Of a DNA stretch of 64,000 bases, positions 26,837 through 35,500 are shown piece after piece. Each line of letters begins with the position of its first letter. The first letter of the stretch is position 1. A model generated the notes under the pieces. That model searched no databases. It saw only the letters and a list, made by a program, of their open reading frames with translations, and was not told where the DNA came from. Source of the stretch: JBCAWW01 sp039024315 (GTDB lineage: Bacteria; Bacteroidota; Bacteroidia; J057); NCBI GenBank assembly GCA_039024315.1, contig JBCCQN010000001.1:62001-126000 (forward strand). Reading direction: 5' to 3'. A program made the translations under genes and the position numbers.

Positions 26837-27640
26837 ATGAGAAAGCTAGTACGATTTTTCGTTTACCTCTTTGTCATAGCTGGCGCGTACTATTTTTTCA
26901 AATGGGTAAACTCTGGCCGAGACAATGATAATCATCATGTACATGTCGAAGTACATGAAGATAAAGACCATGATGAAGGACATCATTATGATGATCGTGA
27001 TGGGCACCGTAAATCCATTGCCGGAAGTCAAATGATTCAGGTCGACGAGTTCAATAAAATTAGCGTCAGTGGCGCTTATGAAGTTCACCTGACCCAAGGG
27101 GATGGTTATACCTTCGAGGCCAAAGGCAATGATGATGATCTTGACCGTTTACGCTATGAAGTAAAGGGTGGCAAGCTCAATATTTACTCCAAGAGTGGTA
27201 CTTGGAAGTTTGAAGACGATGTACATCTATATATTACTTCCCCGACTATCAATTCTATCCATGTGAGTGGAGGCGTTGAGTTGGAGTCCGAAAATACCAT
27301 TGAGGCTGATGTCTTAAAACTAGATGCCTCTGGGGCTGCTGATATTGACATTAGTATGTCGGTAGATGAACTCAAAGTAGGTCTTTCAGGCGCTGCCAAT
27401 ACAGAGCTAGAAGGCAATGCAGAAGTGGCAAGCTATTCTGTCAGTGGTGCTGGTCATATTGACGCAGAGGATCTGGAAAGTAGTGATGTGACCATTCGCC
27501 TTAGTGGTGCTGCGGCTGCGGATGTGCATGCTACCGAGTCCTTGGATGTGCAAATTTCTGGTGCGGGTGCGGTCAGCTATAAAGGTGATCCAGATGTGAA
27601 GAAAAGCATTTCTGGCCTCGGCTCAGTCAGTAAAAAATAA
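26837..27640 (+). CDS. GIN-domain (DUF2807) exported protein with His/Asp-rich segment
   Basis: A 267-residue protein with one N-terminal hydrophobic anchor (about 5-22, VRFFVYLFVIAGAYYFFKWV). A striking His/Asp/Glu stretch follows (about 30-58: DNDNHHVHVEVHEDKDHDEG), likely able to bind divalent metal. The rest is the beta-helical head-GIN/DUF2807 domain (FNKISVSGAYEVHLTQGDGY; LSGAAAADVHATESL; ISGAGAVSYKGDP) with SGA repeats. Such proteins are exported putative adhesin-like proteins of unknown role. It ends in a hairpin terminator at 27662-27694. Metal binding is inference from composition. Confidence 0.85.
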   Translation: MRKLVRFFVYLFVIAGAYYFFKWVNSGRDNDNHHVHVEVHEDKDHDEGHHYDDRDGHRKSIAGSQMIQVDEFNKISVSGAYEVHLTQGDGYTFEAKGNDDDLDRLRYEVKGGKLNIYSKSGTWKFEDDVHLYITSPTINSIHVSGGVELESENTIEADVLKLDASGAADIDISMSVDELKVGLSGAANTELEGNAEVASYSVSGAGHIDAEDLESSDVTIRLSGAAAADVHATESLDVQISGAGAVSYKGDPDVKKSISGLGSVSKK

Positions 27641-27661
27641 AGCCATAATACATATATACGA

Positions 27662-27694
27662 AAGGTCGATAGGCAAGGGTCTGTCGGCCTTTTT
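27662..27694 (+). terminator. Intrinsic terminator after the GIN-domain gene
   Basis: AAGGTCGATAG and CTGTCGGCCTT pair over 11 positions (two G-T) across an 8-base loop and run into a T-tract. This makes a TTG at 27693 an unlikely start for the next gene. Confidence 0.75.
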
Positions 27695-27707
27695 GCATGA
27701 CAAACGC

Positions 27708-28604
27708 ATGATTACCCTCATTCAAAATATTCTCCAGCAACACCAATTGGTGGGCCCATTTACGATCCAACAAATTATTGGCCTAGGTGTCGTCAACCAA
27801 GTATTTGAAGTCCGAGGTCAACAAGGGCAATACATCATCCGCCTCAATGAGGCAACAAGCGAGCTCGAATATCAGAAAGAGTATTGGTGCTTAGAAAGAG
27901 TAGCTAGTCTAGGGATCCCCACGGCCAAAGTTTTAGCCCGTGGCCTTTTTGCGGGCCATTGCTATATGATTCAAGCTAAGATCCCCGGTCAAAATGGCAA
28001 GCAAAGTGGAGCAGCACAACAAGCCCTTATCTGGCAAGCTTTAGGGCGTTATGCCCGTAAGTTTCATCAAGTCAAGCGAATCGAAGTTGCCGCCGTAGAG
28101 GAAGCAGAGTTTCATCATGATTGGTTTGCTCGCCTGCGCTATAATTTAGAGGAGTTAAATCCTGCAGATAGTCTTTTAGCTAGGCGCATTTTTACGCCAC
28201 AAGAGTATCAGCGTATCCGGCAAGCCCTTGAGAGGCTATTAAACAAAAAATTCCAATCGGGTTTGGTCCATGGAGACCTTTGTCCCCGCAATGTGATAGT
28301 TGAAAAGGATCAGGTAGCATTGATTGACTGGGGCACAGCAGAAATCAATGTCGTACCCCACAATGAGATAGGTGTTTTATTGATGTCTGGCGAAGCCTCT
28401 CCTGAAGCGTTTGCTTACTTTTTGGAGGGAATGGGAATTTCTGATTCTGCTTTTCAAGAGATGAAACCAGACATTTTGTTGCTCAACTTACTCCACCAAC
28501 TAGACAAATACCGCTGGGCAGAGTCTTATGATGCAGAGCATTTATCGGATTATGGGCAAAAGATAAGGGTCGCTTTCGAGGGGCTTGAGCCTAGTTCTAC
28601 CTAG
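27708..28604 (+). CDS. Aminoglycoside phosphotransferase (APH)-family kinase
   Basis: A 298-residue cytoplasmic protein of the APH/choline-kinase fold. Its N-terminal lobe begins IIGLGVVNQVFEVRG and carries QYIIRLNE. The catalytic loop VHGDLCPRNVIV and the metal-binding LIDWGTAEI are intact. Family members phosphorylate small hydroxylated molecules such as choline, homoserine or sugars; the substrate is not clear here, and drug resistance should not be assumed. I start at ATG 27708 because the in-frame TTG at 27693 lies in the T-tract of the preceding terminator. Confidence 0.88.
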   Translation: MITLIQNILQQHQLVGPFTIQQIIGLGVVNQVFEVRGQQGQYIIRLNEATSELEYQKEYWCLERVASLGIPTAKVLARGLFAGHCYMIQAKIPGQNGKQSGAAQQALIWQALGRYARKFHQVKRIEVAAVEEAEFHHDWFARLRYNLEELNPADSLLARRIFTPQEYQRIRQALERLLNKKFQSGLVHGDLCPRNVIVEKDQVALIDWGTAEINVVPHNEIGVLLMSGEASPEAFAYFLEGMGISDSAFQEMKPDILLLNLLHQLDKYRWAESYDAEHLSDYGQKIRVAFEGLEPSST

Positions 28605-28615
28605 TTTTTTTATTG

Positions 28616-28635
28616 CTGCTGCGCAGAACGCTTAG
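28616..28635 (+). repeat. Dispersed palindrome copy, CTGC type
   Basis: CTGC-TGC-GCAG followed by AACGCTTAG, starting 11 bases after the stop of the kinase gene in sense orientation and ending one base before the stop of the convergent ABC gene. Confidence 0.8.
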
Positions 28636-28636
28636 T

Positions 28637-30454
28637 TTATGCGAACTGGATGTCGTGTAGCTTGCGATACAGGCCTGCGTTTTGTAATAAATCCGCGTGC
28701 TTACCCGCTTCAACGATCTTGCCATTTTCAATGACTAAAATTTGGTCTGCCTGTTGTATGGTCGAAAGTCTATGCGCGATTACGATAGAGGTCCGATCTT
28801 GCATCAGTCGATCGAGCGCTTCTTGTACGGCTTTTTCTGATTGGGTATCGAGATTGGAAGTAGCCTCATCCAAAATCAAGATGGGTGGATTGCGCAAAAT
28901 CGCCCTTGCAATGGCGATCCGCTGGCGTTGCCCTCCTGACAATCGAGTGCCTCGTTCCCCAATTACGGTCTGATAAGCCTCCGGAAGTGCCTCAATAAAC
29001 CCATCTGCATTGGCAATCTTTGCGGCTTGCCTTACCGCCGCTGGATCGGCATTTGCTAAGCCGTAGGCGATATTTTGAAATACTGTATCGTGAAAGAGGA
29101 TGCCCTCTTGAGTCACGATGCCAAACTGCGCGCGCAAATCGGCAATTTGGATCTCTTTTATATCAATGCCATCCAGCAAAATGCGGCCCTCACTAGGCTC
29201 ATAAAATCTCGGCAATAAGTCTGCTAAAGTTGATTTTCCCGCTCCACTGGGCCCTACTAAAGCCAGCATTTCCCCCTTTTTGAGATGGAAGTTAATGTTA
29301 TCCAATACTAACTCATCTGTATAAGCAAAGTCCACTGCTTCAAAAGCGATACTATCTTTAAACTCGGTAAAATCTTTGGCTTCTGGGCCATCATGGATGA
29401 GTGCTTTTTCTGCCAGGAGTTGTTCGATCCGGCCGTAGGCTGCATTGCCTTTTTGAATCTTGGAAACGGCAGTTGAAATTAGTTTAATAGGCGCTAGAAA
29501 TTGCGTAAATACCGCTAAGAAGCCAATAAACTCCGAGGCTTTCAAGCTAGGTTCGTCCGCTAAAATCAAAGTGCCTCCGTAAAAAATCACCACGCAAATA
29601 ATGCCGATACTCACGATTTCTGTAACTGGGGAGGCTAGGTTTAAGCGGCGGGAAATACTGCTTTACAAGTCAGTATAGCGATCGTTTTGCTCTTCATACT
29701 TTGCCTTTTCATGCTCTTCTCGCTGAAAGGCCTTGACGATACGCATGCCGCTCAGAAACTCATCCAAACTAGCAGTCAACTCTCCTAACACGGCTTGACC
29801 TCGACGAGTATCCCGTTTGAGGGGCCGAGCAATGGCATTGATGGCCAGCGCTGTCAGGGGCAAAATGATCAAAATAAAGAGCGTCATCTGCCAAGAGATA
29901 AACAGTAAGGCCGCTAGAAAAACCAAAACTGTCAAAGGCTCGCGGAAAAGATTTTGTAGCGTAGAGATGATCGCCTCAGTTACTGTATTGACATCACTCA
30001 CCATGCGGCTTATGATATCTCCCTTTTTATTGCGAGTGTAAAAACTGAGGTCAAGCTTAGTTAAATGGGCAAAAAGACGGTTACGAAGCTCTTGGACAAT
30101 ACCGTTCTCCAAAGGAGCCATACAATAGCTTCCCATATAACGGGCGAGATTTTTGATCACGATGGCCAATAACAAAAAACCACAAAACCCCAATAAAATT
30201 TGACTGGCTGGATATTGTAGCATCCATTGACTCAGCTGATAGTAGGCATGCGCTTTTACCGAAGAAGCCTGATACCAAACCAGCGCTTCTGTAGGCTCAG
30301 GCGCCGTTTGGCCAAATAGGATTTCCAAAAATGGAATCACTGCCACCAAGGAAACCGCACTAAATAAGGTATAAACCAGCATGGCCACCAAAGCCCATAC
30401 TCCCCAGCCCCACCAGGCCTTTCCAAACTCTATTATTCTAAAATAAGTGCGCAT
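28637..30454 (-). pseudogene. MsbA-like ABC exporter interrupted by an in-frame stop
   Basis: Reading from the ATG at 30454, a membrane domain (263 residues, ends NDRYTDL) meets a TAA at 29663-29665. The same frame then continues without another stop: SSISRRLNLASPVTEIV, last membrane helices, and a complete ATP-binding domain (GPSGAGKST Walker A, LSGGQRQRIAIARA signature, ILILDEATSN Walker B). The whole frame, 605 residues plus the stop, equals a normal half-transporter of the MsbA/lipid-exporter type. It is therefore one gene with a nonsense codon, not a frameshift. Either a sequencing error, a recent inactivation, or (less likely) read-through. A restart at GTG 29614 would give only a partial membrane domain. 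Confidence 0.85.
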
Positions 30455-30468
30455 TTCGTACCTTTGGC

Positions 30469-30476
30469 CGTTTCGC
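30469..30476 (+). promoter_or_regulatory. Candidate -7 box for rbfA
   Basis: TACCTTTG matches TAnnTTTG, 12 bases before the rbfA start. It lies in the 34-base gap between divergent starts; no -33 box is evident and the leader would be very short. Confidence 0.3.
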
Positions 30477-30488
30477 AGTCAAAAGTAT

Positions 30489-30872
30489 ATGTCAGAAACT
30501 ATTGTTCAAAAGAAAGTTGCCAGCTTAATTCAATTAGAACTAAGCGAAATCTTGAGTCGCCAGCTCACTTATGTCCCCGGTATCCTGCTTACGGTAACGG
30601 TGGTACGCGTAGTGCCCGACCTAAGTTTGGCCAAGGTATATATTTCTACCTTACCAGACTCAAAAATAGAGGAAACTGTCAAAGCTTTGCGCGAAAATAA
30701 CTGGGAAGTTCGTTATGCCCTTGGGCAACGGATTCGTAATAAAGTCCGCAAGATTCCTGAATTGATCTTTTATGTTGATGATTCTTTTGCCGAGGCAGAG
30801 CGCATCAACAAAATCATGGAGGACTTAGAGATTCCAGAAGCTGATCCCGACGAAGCCGAAAACCAAGACTGA
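30489..30872 (+). CDS. rbfA: Ribosome-binding factor A
   Basis: A 127-residue protein of the RbfA KH-like fold (KKVASLIQLELSEIL; YISTLPDS; RYALGQRIRNKVRKIPELIF; DDSFAEAERINKIMEDL). It assists late maturation of the 30S subunit and cold adaptation. The start is ATG 30489 (MSETIVQKK), the usual beginning of the family; the frame is open 42 bases further upstream, but that part overlaps the divergent ABC gene. It is followed 11 bases later by an FtsX-type permease, a common pairing in Bacteroidota. Confidence 0.96.
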   Translation: MSETIVQKKVASLIQLELSEILSRQLTYVPGILLTVTVVRVVPDLSLAKVYISTLPDSKIEETVKALRENNWEVRYALGQRIRNKVRKIPELIFYVDDSFAEAERINKIMEDLEIPEADPDEAENQD

Positions 30873-30883
30873 AATTAAGCTGC

Positions 30884-32113
30884 ATGCGATTTATCCTTTT
30901 TGTCGCCAGACGATACTTCTTCTCCCGCAACTTTGGTAATGCGATCAATATCATCACCCTCGTGGCGGTATTGGGGATTGGTGTCTGTACTGCAGCGCTC
31001 ATTTTGGTTTTGTCGGTATTCAATGGCCTGACCAATTTCATCGAAGATCTCTTCTCTGCTATGGATCCCGATATCAAAGTCGTAGCCTCCATTGGGCAGT
31101 ACATGACAGAAGATAAAGCCATGGTAGAGCGTTTGTTAGCCGTCGATGGGGTGGTAGCCGTTACACGTACCATTGAAGGTAAGGTCGTCCTAGACTATGT
31201 GGACAATCAGGCAATCGCAGTTTTAAAAGGCGTAGAACCAGATTTCAATAATGTCAATCAAATTGACACTTTTGTTTATGAGGGTAATTACGACTTCGCC
31301 GAACGCAACAACATCCCCCAAGCGATTTTTGGCAATGGGGTCGCTGCCAAACTCAAAGCCAATATTCTCAATGAAGTAGAACCCGTCAGGGTGCTCTATA
31401 TCCCCCAAGATTCTAAGCTGACCAACCCTAACGCCATCAAGACGGATTTCCTCTTTCCTTCGGGCTTTTTTAGTGTGCAGTTAGAGTATGATGAAAAATA
31501 TGTCATTTCTGACTTTGAGACGGTACGCGATATCTTGGATGCTCAAAATAAATTATCCGCCTATGAAATTCGCCTCGAAAATATCGATGATGCCGAAAAA
31601 GCAAGAGAGCAAATCAAGCTATTGCTAGGGGAAGATTATAAAGTAATGACTTGGTTTGAGCAGCATAGTACCCTATATCGGGTGATGCGCAACGAAAAGT
31701 ACATCAGTTATTTGATCTTAGTTCTGATGCTCTCCATTGCAGCCGTAAACATCGTAGGTAGTCTTTCTATGATTGTCATCGAGAAAGTCCATGACATCTC
31801 CGTGCTCAAATCCTTTGGTGCCTCCAATGCCTTGATAAGCAAAATATTTCAAGTTGAAGGGATCTTAGTAGGCGGCGCAGGGGCCATGTTGGGGGTGATT
31901 ATTGCCACCACTTTGGGACTGTTGCAGCAATTTTATGGCTTGGTCAAGCTAGAAGGGGGAGATAGTTTTCGGGTCAAAGCTTTTCCCATTGCCTTAGAGT
32001 TAGGGGACTACATTTTGGTTATCCTTACGGTAACGATACTCTCCTATCTGGCCGGGATTTATCCTTCGAGAGTGGCTAGTCGCACCAAAGTAGTTGACGG
32101 GCTGAGACGTTAG
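30884..32113 (+). CDS. FtsX-type permease of the lipoprotein-export class (LolC/E-like)
   Basis: A 409-residue inner membrane protein with one N-terminal helix (INIITLVAVLGIGVCTAALI), a periplasmic MacB-like domain (about 45-265) and three C-terminal helices in the FtsX fold (YISYLILVLMLSIAAVNIVG; GAGAMLGVIIATTLG; DYILVILTVTILSYLAG). The start MRFILFVARRYFFSR is characteristic of LolC/LolE-like permeases. No ATPase partner is adjacent, so one must be supplied from elsewhere. Co-transcribed with rbfA (11-base gap). Confidence 0.9.
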   Translation: MRFILFVARRYFFSRNFGNAINIITLVAVLGIGVCTAALILVLSVFNGLTNFIEDLFSAMDPDIKVVASIGQYMTEDKAMVERLLAVDGVVAVTRTIEGKVVLDYVDNQAIAVLKGVEPDFNNVNQIDTFVYEGNYDFAERNNIPQAIFGNGVAAKLKANILNEVEPVRVLYIPQDSKLTNPNAIKTDFLFPSGFFSVQLEYDEKYVISDFETVRDILDAQNKLSAYEIRLENIDDAEKAREQIKLLLGEDYKVMTWFEQHSTLYRVMRNEKYISYLILVLMLSIAAVNIVGSLSMIVIEKVHDISVLKSFGASNALISKIFQVEGILVGGAGAMLGVIIATTLGLLQQFYGLVKLEGGDSFRVKAFPIALELGDYILVILTVTILSYLAGIYPSRVASRTKVVDGLRR

Positions 32114-32119
32114 TTTTTT

Positions 32120-32139
32120 CTGCTTTGCAGAACGTTTAG
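32120..32139 (+). repeat. Dispersed palindrome copy, CTGC type
   Basis: CTGC-TTT-GCAG followed by AACGTTTAG, starting 6 bases after the permease stop codon, in sense orientation. Confidence 0.75.
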
Positions 32140-32214
32140 TCCAATCCTCGAGCATTTGTACTGGGGCCGATGACAAAAACCTCTTAATCAATCCGTTGGT
32201 AGAGGATGGATAGA

Positions 32215-32235
32215 CTCCTTTAGCCCTCAAAGGAG
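32215..32235. other. Small hairpin in a convergent intergenic region
   Basis: CTCCTTT and AAAGGAG flank a 7-base loop, midway between two palindrome copies in the 199-base gap between convergent genes. No T-tract follows directly, so its role is unclear. Confidence 0.3.
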
Positions 32236-32242
32236 GGCAAGA

Positions 32243-32263
32243 TAAGCGTTCTGCGAAGCAGAA
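32243..32263 (-). repeat. Dispersed palindrome copy, perfect CTGC type
   Basis: On the minus strand TTCTGC-TTC-GCAGAA (perfect 6-base stem) followed by CGCTTATC. Relative to the copy at 8351 one base pair of the stem has changed on both sides (C-G to T-A). It is in sense orientation to the minus gene ending at 32313. Confidence 0.8.
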
Positions 32264-32312
32264 ATCTCTCAAAATTGACGCTAATGCGACAGCTAAAGGG
32301 GAGGGGATAACC

Positions 32313-32915
32313 CTAAAAATAGGTCGCTAACTGTTGTTGTAAACGAATTTTGGCATTGTCTTCCCACTCATGTTTGAGGATACTCAGCAGAACGATATCC
32401 ACTCTTTTTGTTCCATCTGCACTAGGGAGAAAACTTCTTAGCCTACCTTCTTGCTTGCAGCCCACACTTTCCATGGCTTTGATGCTGTTGATATTTTCAG
32501 CGCTAGCCCCAAATCCGATTCGTTCCACTTGTAATGTTTCAAACAAGAACTCAAACAGAAGATATTTGCAGTTCTTGTTTAGGCCAGTAGCTTGAAATTT
32601 AGTGCCGATCCAGGTATGCCCGATTTTTACATTTTTATGCTCATTGTTGACTGCGTAAATTCTGGTCATACCTGCGTATTGATCTCGGTTTAAATCCTTA
32701 ATCACAAAAGTATATTCAGTTTTTTGGCCTCTAGCTCTAAGGGCTCGCTTGATGTAGCGAGCAAAATTATCTCGACCATACCCCTGCTCTTCAAAGTGTT
32801 GCCAAATCTCAGCTTCATTTGAAACTGCGAATAGCTGCGCTTCGTGTAGAGTAGTCAAGGGACTAAGCTCGACTCTAGCATTTTTTAGGAAATAGTCCTT
32901 ATCAAATTCAAACAT
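32313..32915 (-). CDS. GNAT-family N-acetyltransferase (RimJ/RimL-like)
   Basis: A 200-residue cytoplasmic acetyltransferase. The GNAT fold shows in YTFVIKDLNRDQYAGMTRIY, KIGHTWIGTKFQATGLNKNC (acetyl-CoA loop, though the canonical Q/RxxGxG/A is weakly kept), and VERIGFGASAENINSIKAME (the NxxS motif of the RimJ type), then GCKQEGRLRSFL. Substrate unknown. I start at ATG 32915 (MFEFDKDYF); the frame is open to 32963 but the extra residues are not typical. Confidence 0.85.
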   Translation of the reverse strand: MFEFDKDYFLKNARVELSPLTTLHEAQLFAVSNEAEIWQHFEEQGYGRDNFARYIKRALRARGQKTEYTFVIKDLNRDQYAGMTRIYAVNNEHKNVKIGHTWIGTKFQATGLNKNCKYLLFEFLFETLQVERIGFGASAENINSIKAMESVGCKQEGRLRSFLPSADGTKRVDIVLLSILKHEWEDNAKIRLQQQLATYF

Positions 32916-33000
32916 AAGCGCTGATTTAAGGGGTAAATCTTGGAGATGGTAGTAATAAAGCACTTTAAAAATAGAGCTACTGAGTCAATCTAGACGCTTC

Positions 33001-33031
33001 TTCTCAGTACTAAATACTCTCTACTTTATAC
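33001..33031. repeat. Degenerate 7-base-period repeat
   Basis: TAC occurs at 33008, 33015, 33022 and 33029, exactly seven bases apart (CAGTACT-AAATACT-CTCTACT-TTATACT). The same period recurs near 60326 and 62385. Confidence 0.55.
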
Positions 33032-35500
33032 TTAAAAGGGGTAATTGATCCCAACATTGAGCTGCCAGCGTTTAGATTCTGCGGCCTCGGGATTGCCCAA
33101 TACCCAGCCTCTTTCAAGGTCAGGAGCAAAAAGCTGCTGCGCTAAGTCAAAACGCAAAATCAAAAAGGAAAAGTCGAAACGAAAACCGATTCCCGCATCC
33201 CAGCCTAAGGCTAAATTTTCGAGGGCAATGATACTGGCATCTCCTAACTGCTCTCGGGTGCGTTCGGCTTCATGAAACCAGACATTGCCGACATCGGTAA
33301 AGAAAGCCATCTCCAAATAACTCCATACATCTACTCGATATTCAAGGTTGGCTTCTAAGATGAATTCTCCGCCAGGAGCCAATAAGCTGAGGTTTACACT
33401 ATCCACTGAGCCAGACGAGATAAAATCGCTCAAACTCGAACGACCTGGCCCTAGTGTATTGGATATCCACCCCCGCATACTATTGGTGCCGCCCGTAAAA
33501 AAACGACTTTCATAAGGCACCGTCGGGGTATTGTTGTAGGTATAGGAGGCCCCCAAAAAGGCCCGTGCTACCAGTTCTGATTGTTGGTCAATGGGAAAGA
33601 GCCATTTGTTTTCGAAAGAGCCTTTGAGATACTGACCGTAAAAGATACGGTTGAAAAGGAGATTGTCATTAAGGCTTTCATCATTATTGTTGCCTTGAGT
33701 GAGGGCATCTATCAAGAAGGGTAAATTGCCGCCGATTTCGACAGCAGTCCGGTACCAATAAGTCGGTCTGATGCGGTTTTTGCCATAGTTTTGATAGGTA
33801 AAGCTATACTGTATCCGTGAGCCAAAACGACGTTCGTAATCCCGTTGGATAATAAGGGGTAGGTTGTCGATTTGCTCTTGGAAGGCGTCGCTGATATTAC
33901 GGACATCGATTAAGTCCACAAAAAATGGGGTGAGTCGACTTACCGCCTGATCACTGAAGGGGATATGGTTCCAGCGATAACTCAATTGGCCTCCTGTGGT
34001 TACGCGATTAAATTCTAGGCGACTCTCGAGCCGGTAATTGGCGGAAAGGGTTGTATAGGGGCTCAATTGGCTTAGGTCTGCCTTAACCGGAAAAGGGATC
34101 AAAAAACGGTTGAAATTGAGTCTTGTATTGGCGGCCAATTCATAAAAGAGGGCTCGATTGTTTTCTTCTTCGATACTTTGATAAAGACCCACGTTTCCGG
34201 CAAGGCTCAGTTCCAAAAACTCGCTATGTCTGAAGGCGTTGCGGTCTCGAAAAACAATATTAGAACCGACGCTCGGCAAATTGGTGCTGATGATATCATT
34301 GGAAAAACCCTCCGTACCTACTCTGATTTGATATTTTTTGGCCAATTGGGTTTCGATGCGAATATCAAGCAGATTGGTAGAATCTATAGGTTGATAGTTG
34401 ACGACTACAAAACGAAACATGCCCAGATTTTGCAGCCTCTGTAAGGTCTGGCGGTTACGGTCCTGACTGTAACGTTCGCCTTGGCGGACTAATACCCTAC
34501 GGTTCAAAAAATTGAAATTGAGTCGTTTGATATGGTTTTTGCTGGTCTTAAAGCGAAGGTTGACCGTAGGAGATAATTTTCGTTCTGTGATATGGAGACT
34601 ATCTCGTATTGCTTGATTAAGCTCAACACTATTAAAGGTGATGATATCCTCCTTAACTGCTGTTTCAAAACCGCCAGGAGGTTGGATCTCCATCAGTACA
34701 TTGCGGATATAATAGGGCTGGGGTTGCTCCGTGACATTGATGTAGATATCAATCCATTTGACATTGAGGCTGTCTTGTAAATCACGCTCTTGAGGACTCG
34801 TGATCAAGGTATCGACCTCAAAGTCAATCATACTCGGTGAAAAAGTAAAGTAGCCTGCATTGCGCAGGGCTAAGGTAGCACGAGAACGCTCTAATGCCAT
34901 CTTGTCGTGACTATAGTTCTGCCCTTGCTTAATCGCGCTTTGCGGCATTTGGTAGGCTCGCAAAAAGGCGCTGTCTTGGGGGTTTTTGAGTTGGAGCTTG
35001 ACATTGCGGTAGCGATAAGCGGTGCCTTCCTCTATGGTAAAGACAATGCCTACCTTATTGCGTTCTTTATCTTCCTTGCCGAGGGTATCAATGCGATAAC
35101 TTACTTTGGGATAGAAATAGCCTGCTGCGAAATAAGCATTACGGATATTGATGCGATCCTGCTTGAGGATGGTTGTGTCAAGTAATTGCGGTGCCTCCCC
35201 TATATCGTTTGTCAATTGCCGTGACAACCAAGCTCGTATCCCCTTATCGACACTATCTTTTTTGATGCGTCGGCCAAAATTATAGGCATAGAGATAAAAG
35301 GGCCTCCCTAATAGATTTTGATTGGGCTGATTACGCACCACATCATTGAGACTGTAATCGTCTAAGGCAAGATTGCCTTCATATTTGGGTGCTTTACTGA
35401 TGAGATATTCCCCTTCTGGAACATAGCGGGTAGAGCGACAGCTAAAGAGGCTGGCGACAAGCGCAAATATGAAGAGGTATTTTATTAGCTTTACTGGCAT
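33032..35500 (-). CDS. tamL: TamL-like Omp85-family outer membrane lipoprotein
   Basis: An 822-residue protein with lipoprotein signal (VASLFSC, then RSTRYVPEGEYLI). POTRA-like repeats cover about 40-400, and a C-terminal Omp85 beta-barrel (about 450-822) includes RFFTGGTNSMRGWISNTLGP and EANLEYRVDVWSYLEMAFFT, ending QLNVGINYPF. TamL is the lipid-anchored TamA homologue of Bacteroidota, thought to help outer membrane assembly; no tamB is visible beside it. The start at 35500 is chosen for the lipoprotein signal; the frame is open a further 58 codons but these lie on the divergent gene. Its start codon overlaps that of the methyltransferase by two bases. Confidence 0.9.
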   Translation of the reverse strand: MPVKLIKYLFIFALVASLFSCRSTRYVPEGEYLISKAPKYEGNLALDDYSLNDVVRNQPNQNLLGRPFYLYAYNFGRRIKKDSVDKGIRAWLSRQLTNDIGEAPQLLDTTILKQDRINIRNAYFAAGYFYPKVSYRIDTLGKEDKERNKVGIVFTIEEGTAYRYRNVKLQLKNPQDSAFLRAYQMPQSAIKQGQNYSHDKMALERSRATLALRNAGYFTFSPSMIDFEVDTLITSPQERDLQDSLNVKWIDIYINVTEQPQPYYIRNVLMEIQPPGGFETAVKEDIITFNSVELNQAIRDSLHITERKLSPTVNLRFKTSKNHIKRLNFNFLNRRVLVRQGERYSQDRNRQTLQRLQNLGMFRFVVVNYQPIDSTNLLDIRIETQLAKKYQIRVGTEGFSNDIISTNLPSVGSNIVFRDRNAFRHSEFLELSLAGNVGLYQSIEEENNRALFYELAANTRLNFNRFLIPFPVKADLSQLSPYTTLSANYRLESRLEFNRVTTGGQLSYRWNHIPFSDQAVSRLTPFFVDLIDVRNISDAFQEQIDNLPLIIQRDYERRFGSRIQYSFTYQNYGKNRIRPTYWYRTAVEIGGNLPFLIDALTQGNNNDESLNDNLLFNRIFYGQYLKGSFENKWLFPIDQQSELVARAFLGASYTYNNTPTVPYESRFFTGGTNSMRGWISNTLGPGRSSLSDFISSGSVDSVNLSLLAPGGEFILEANLEYRVDVWSYLEMAFFTDVGNVWFHEAERTREQLGDASIIALENLALGWDAGIGFRFDFSFLILRFDLAQQLFAPDLERGWVLGNPEAAESKRWQLNVGINYPF

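Noticed and set aside
27693..27707. TTG start for the APH-type kinase
   Set aside because: It lies in the T-tract of the preceding terminator; ATG 27708 fits the family's N-terminus.
29614..29616. Restart of the ABC exporter as a separate ATP-binding gene at GTG 29614
   Set aside because: It would begin in the middle of a membrane domain and leave the upstream half without function; a stop inside one gene explains the data better.
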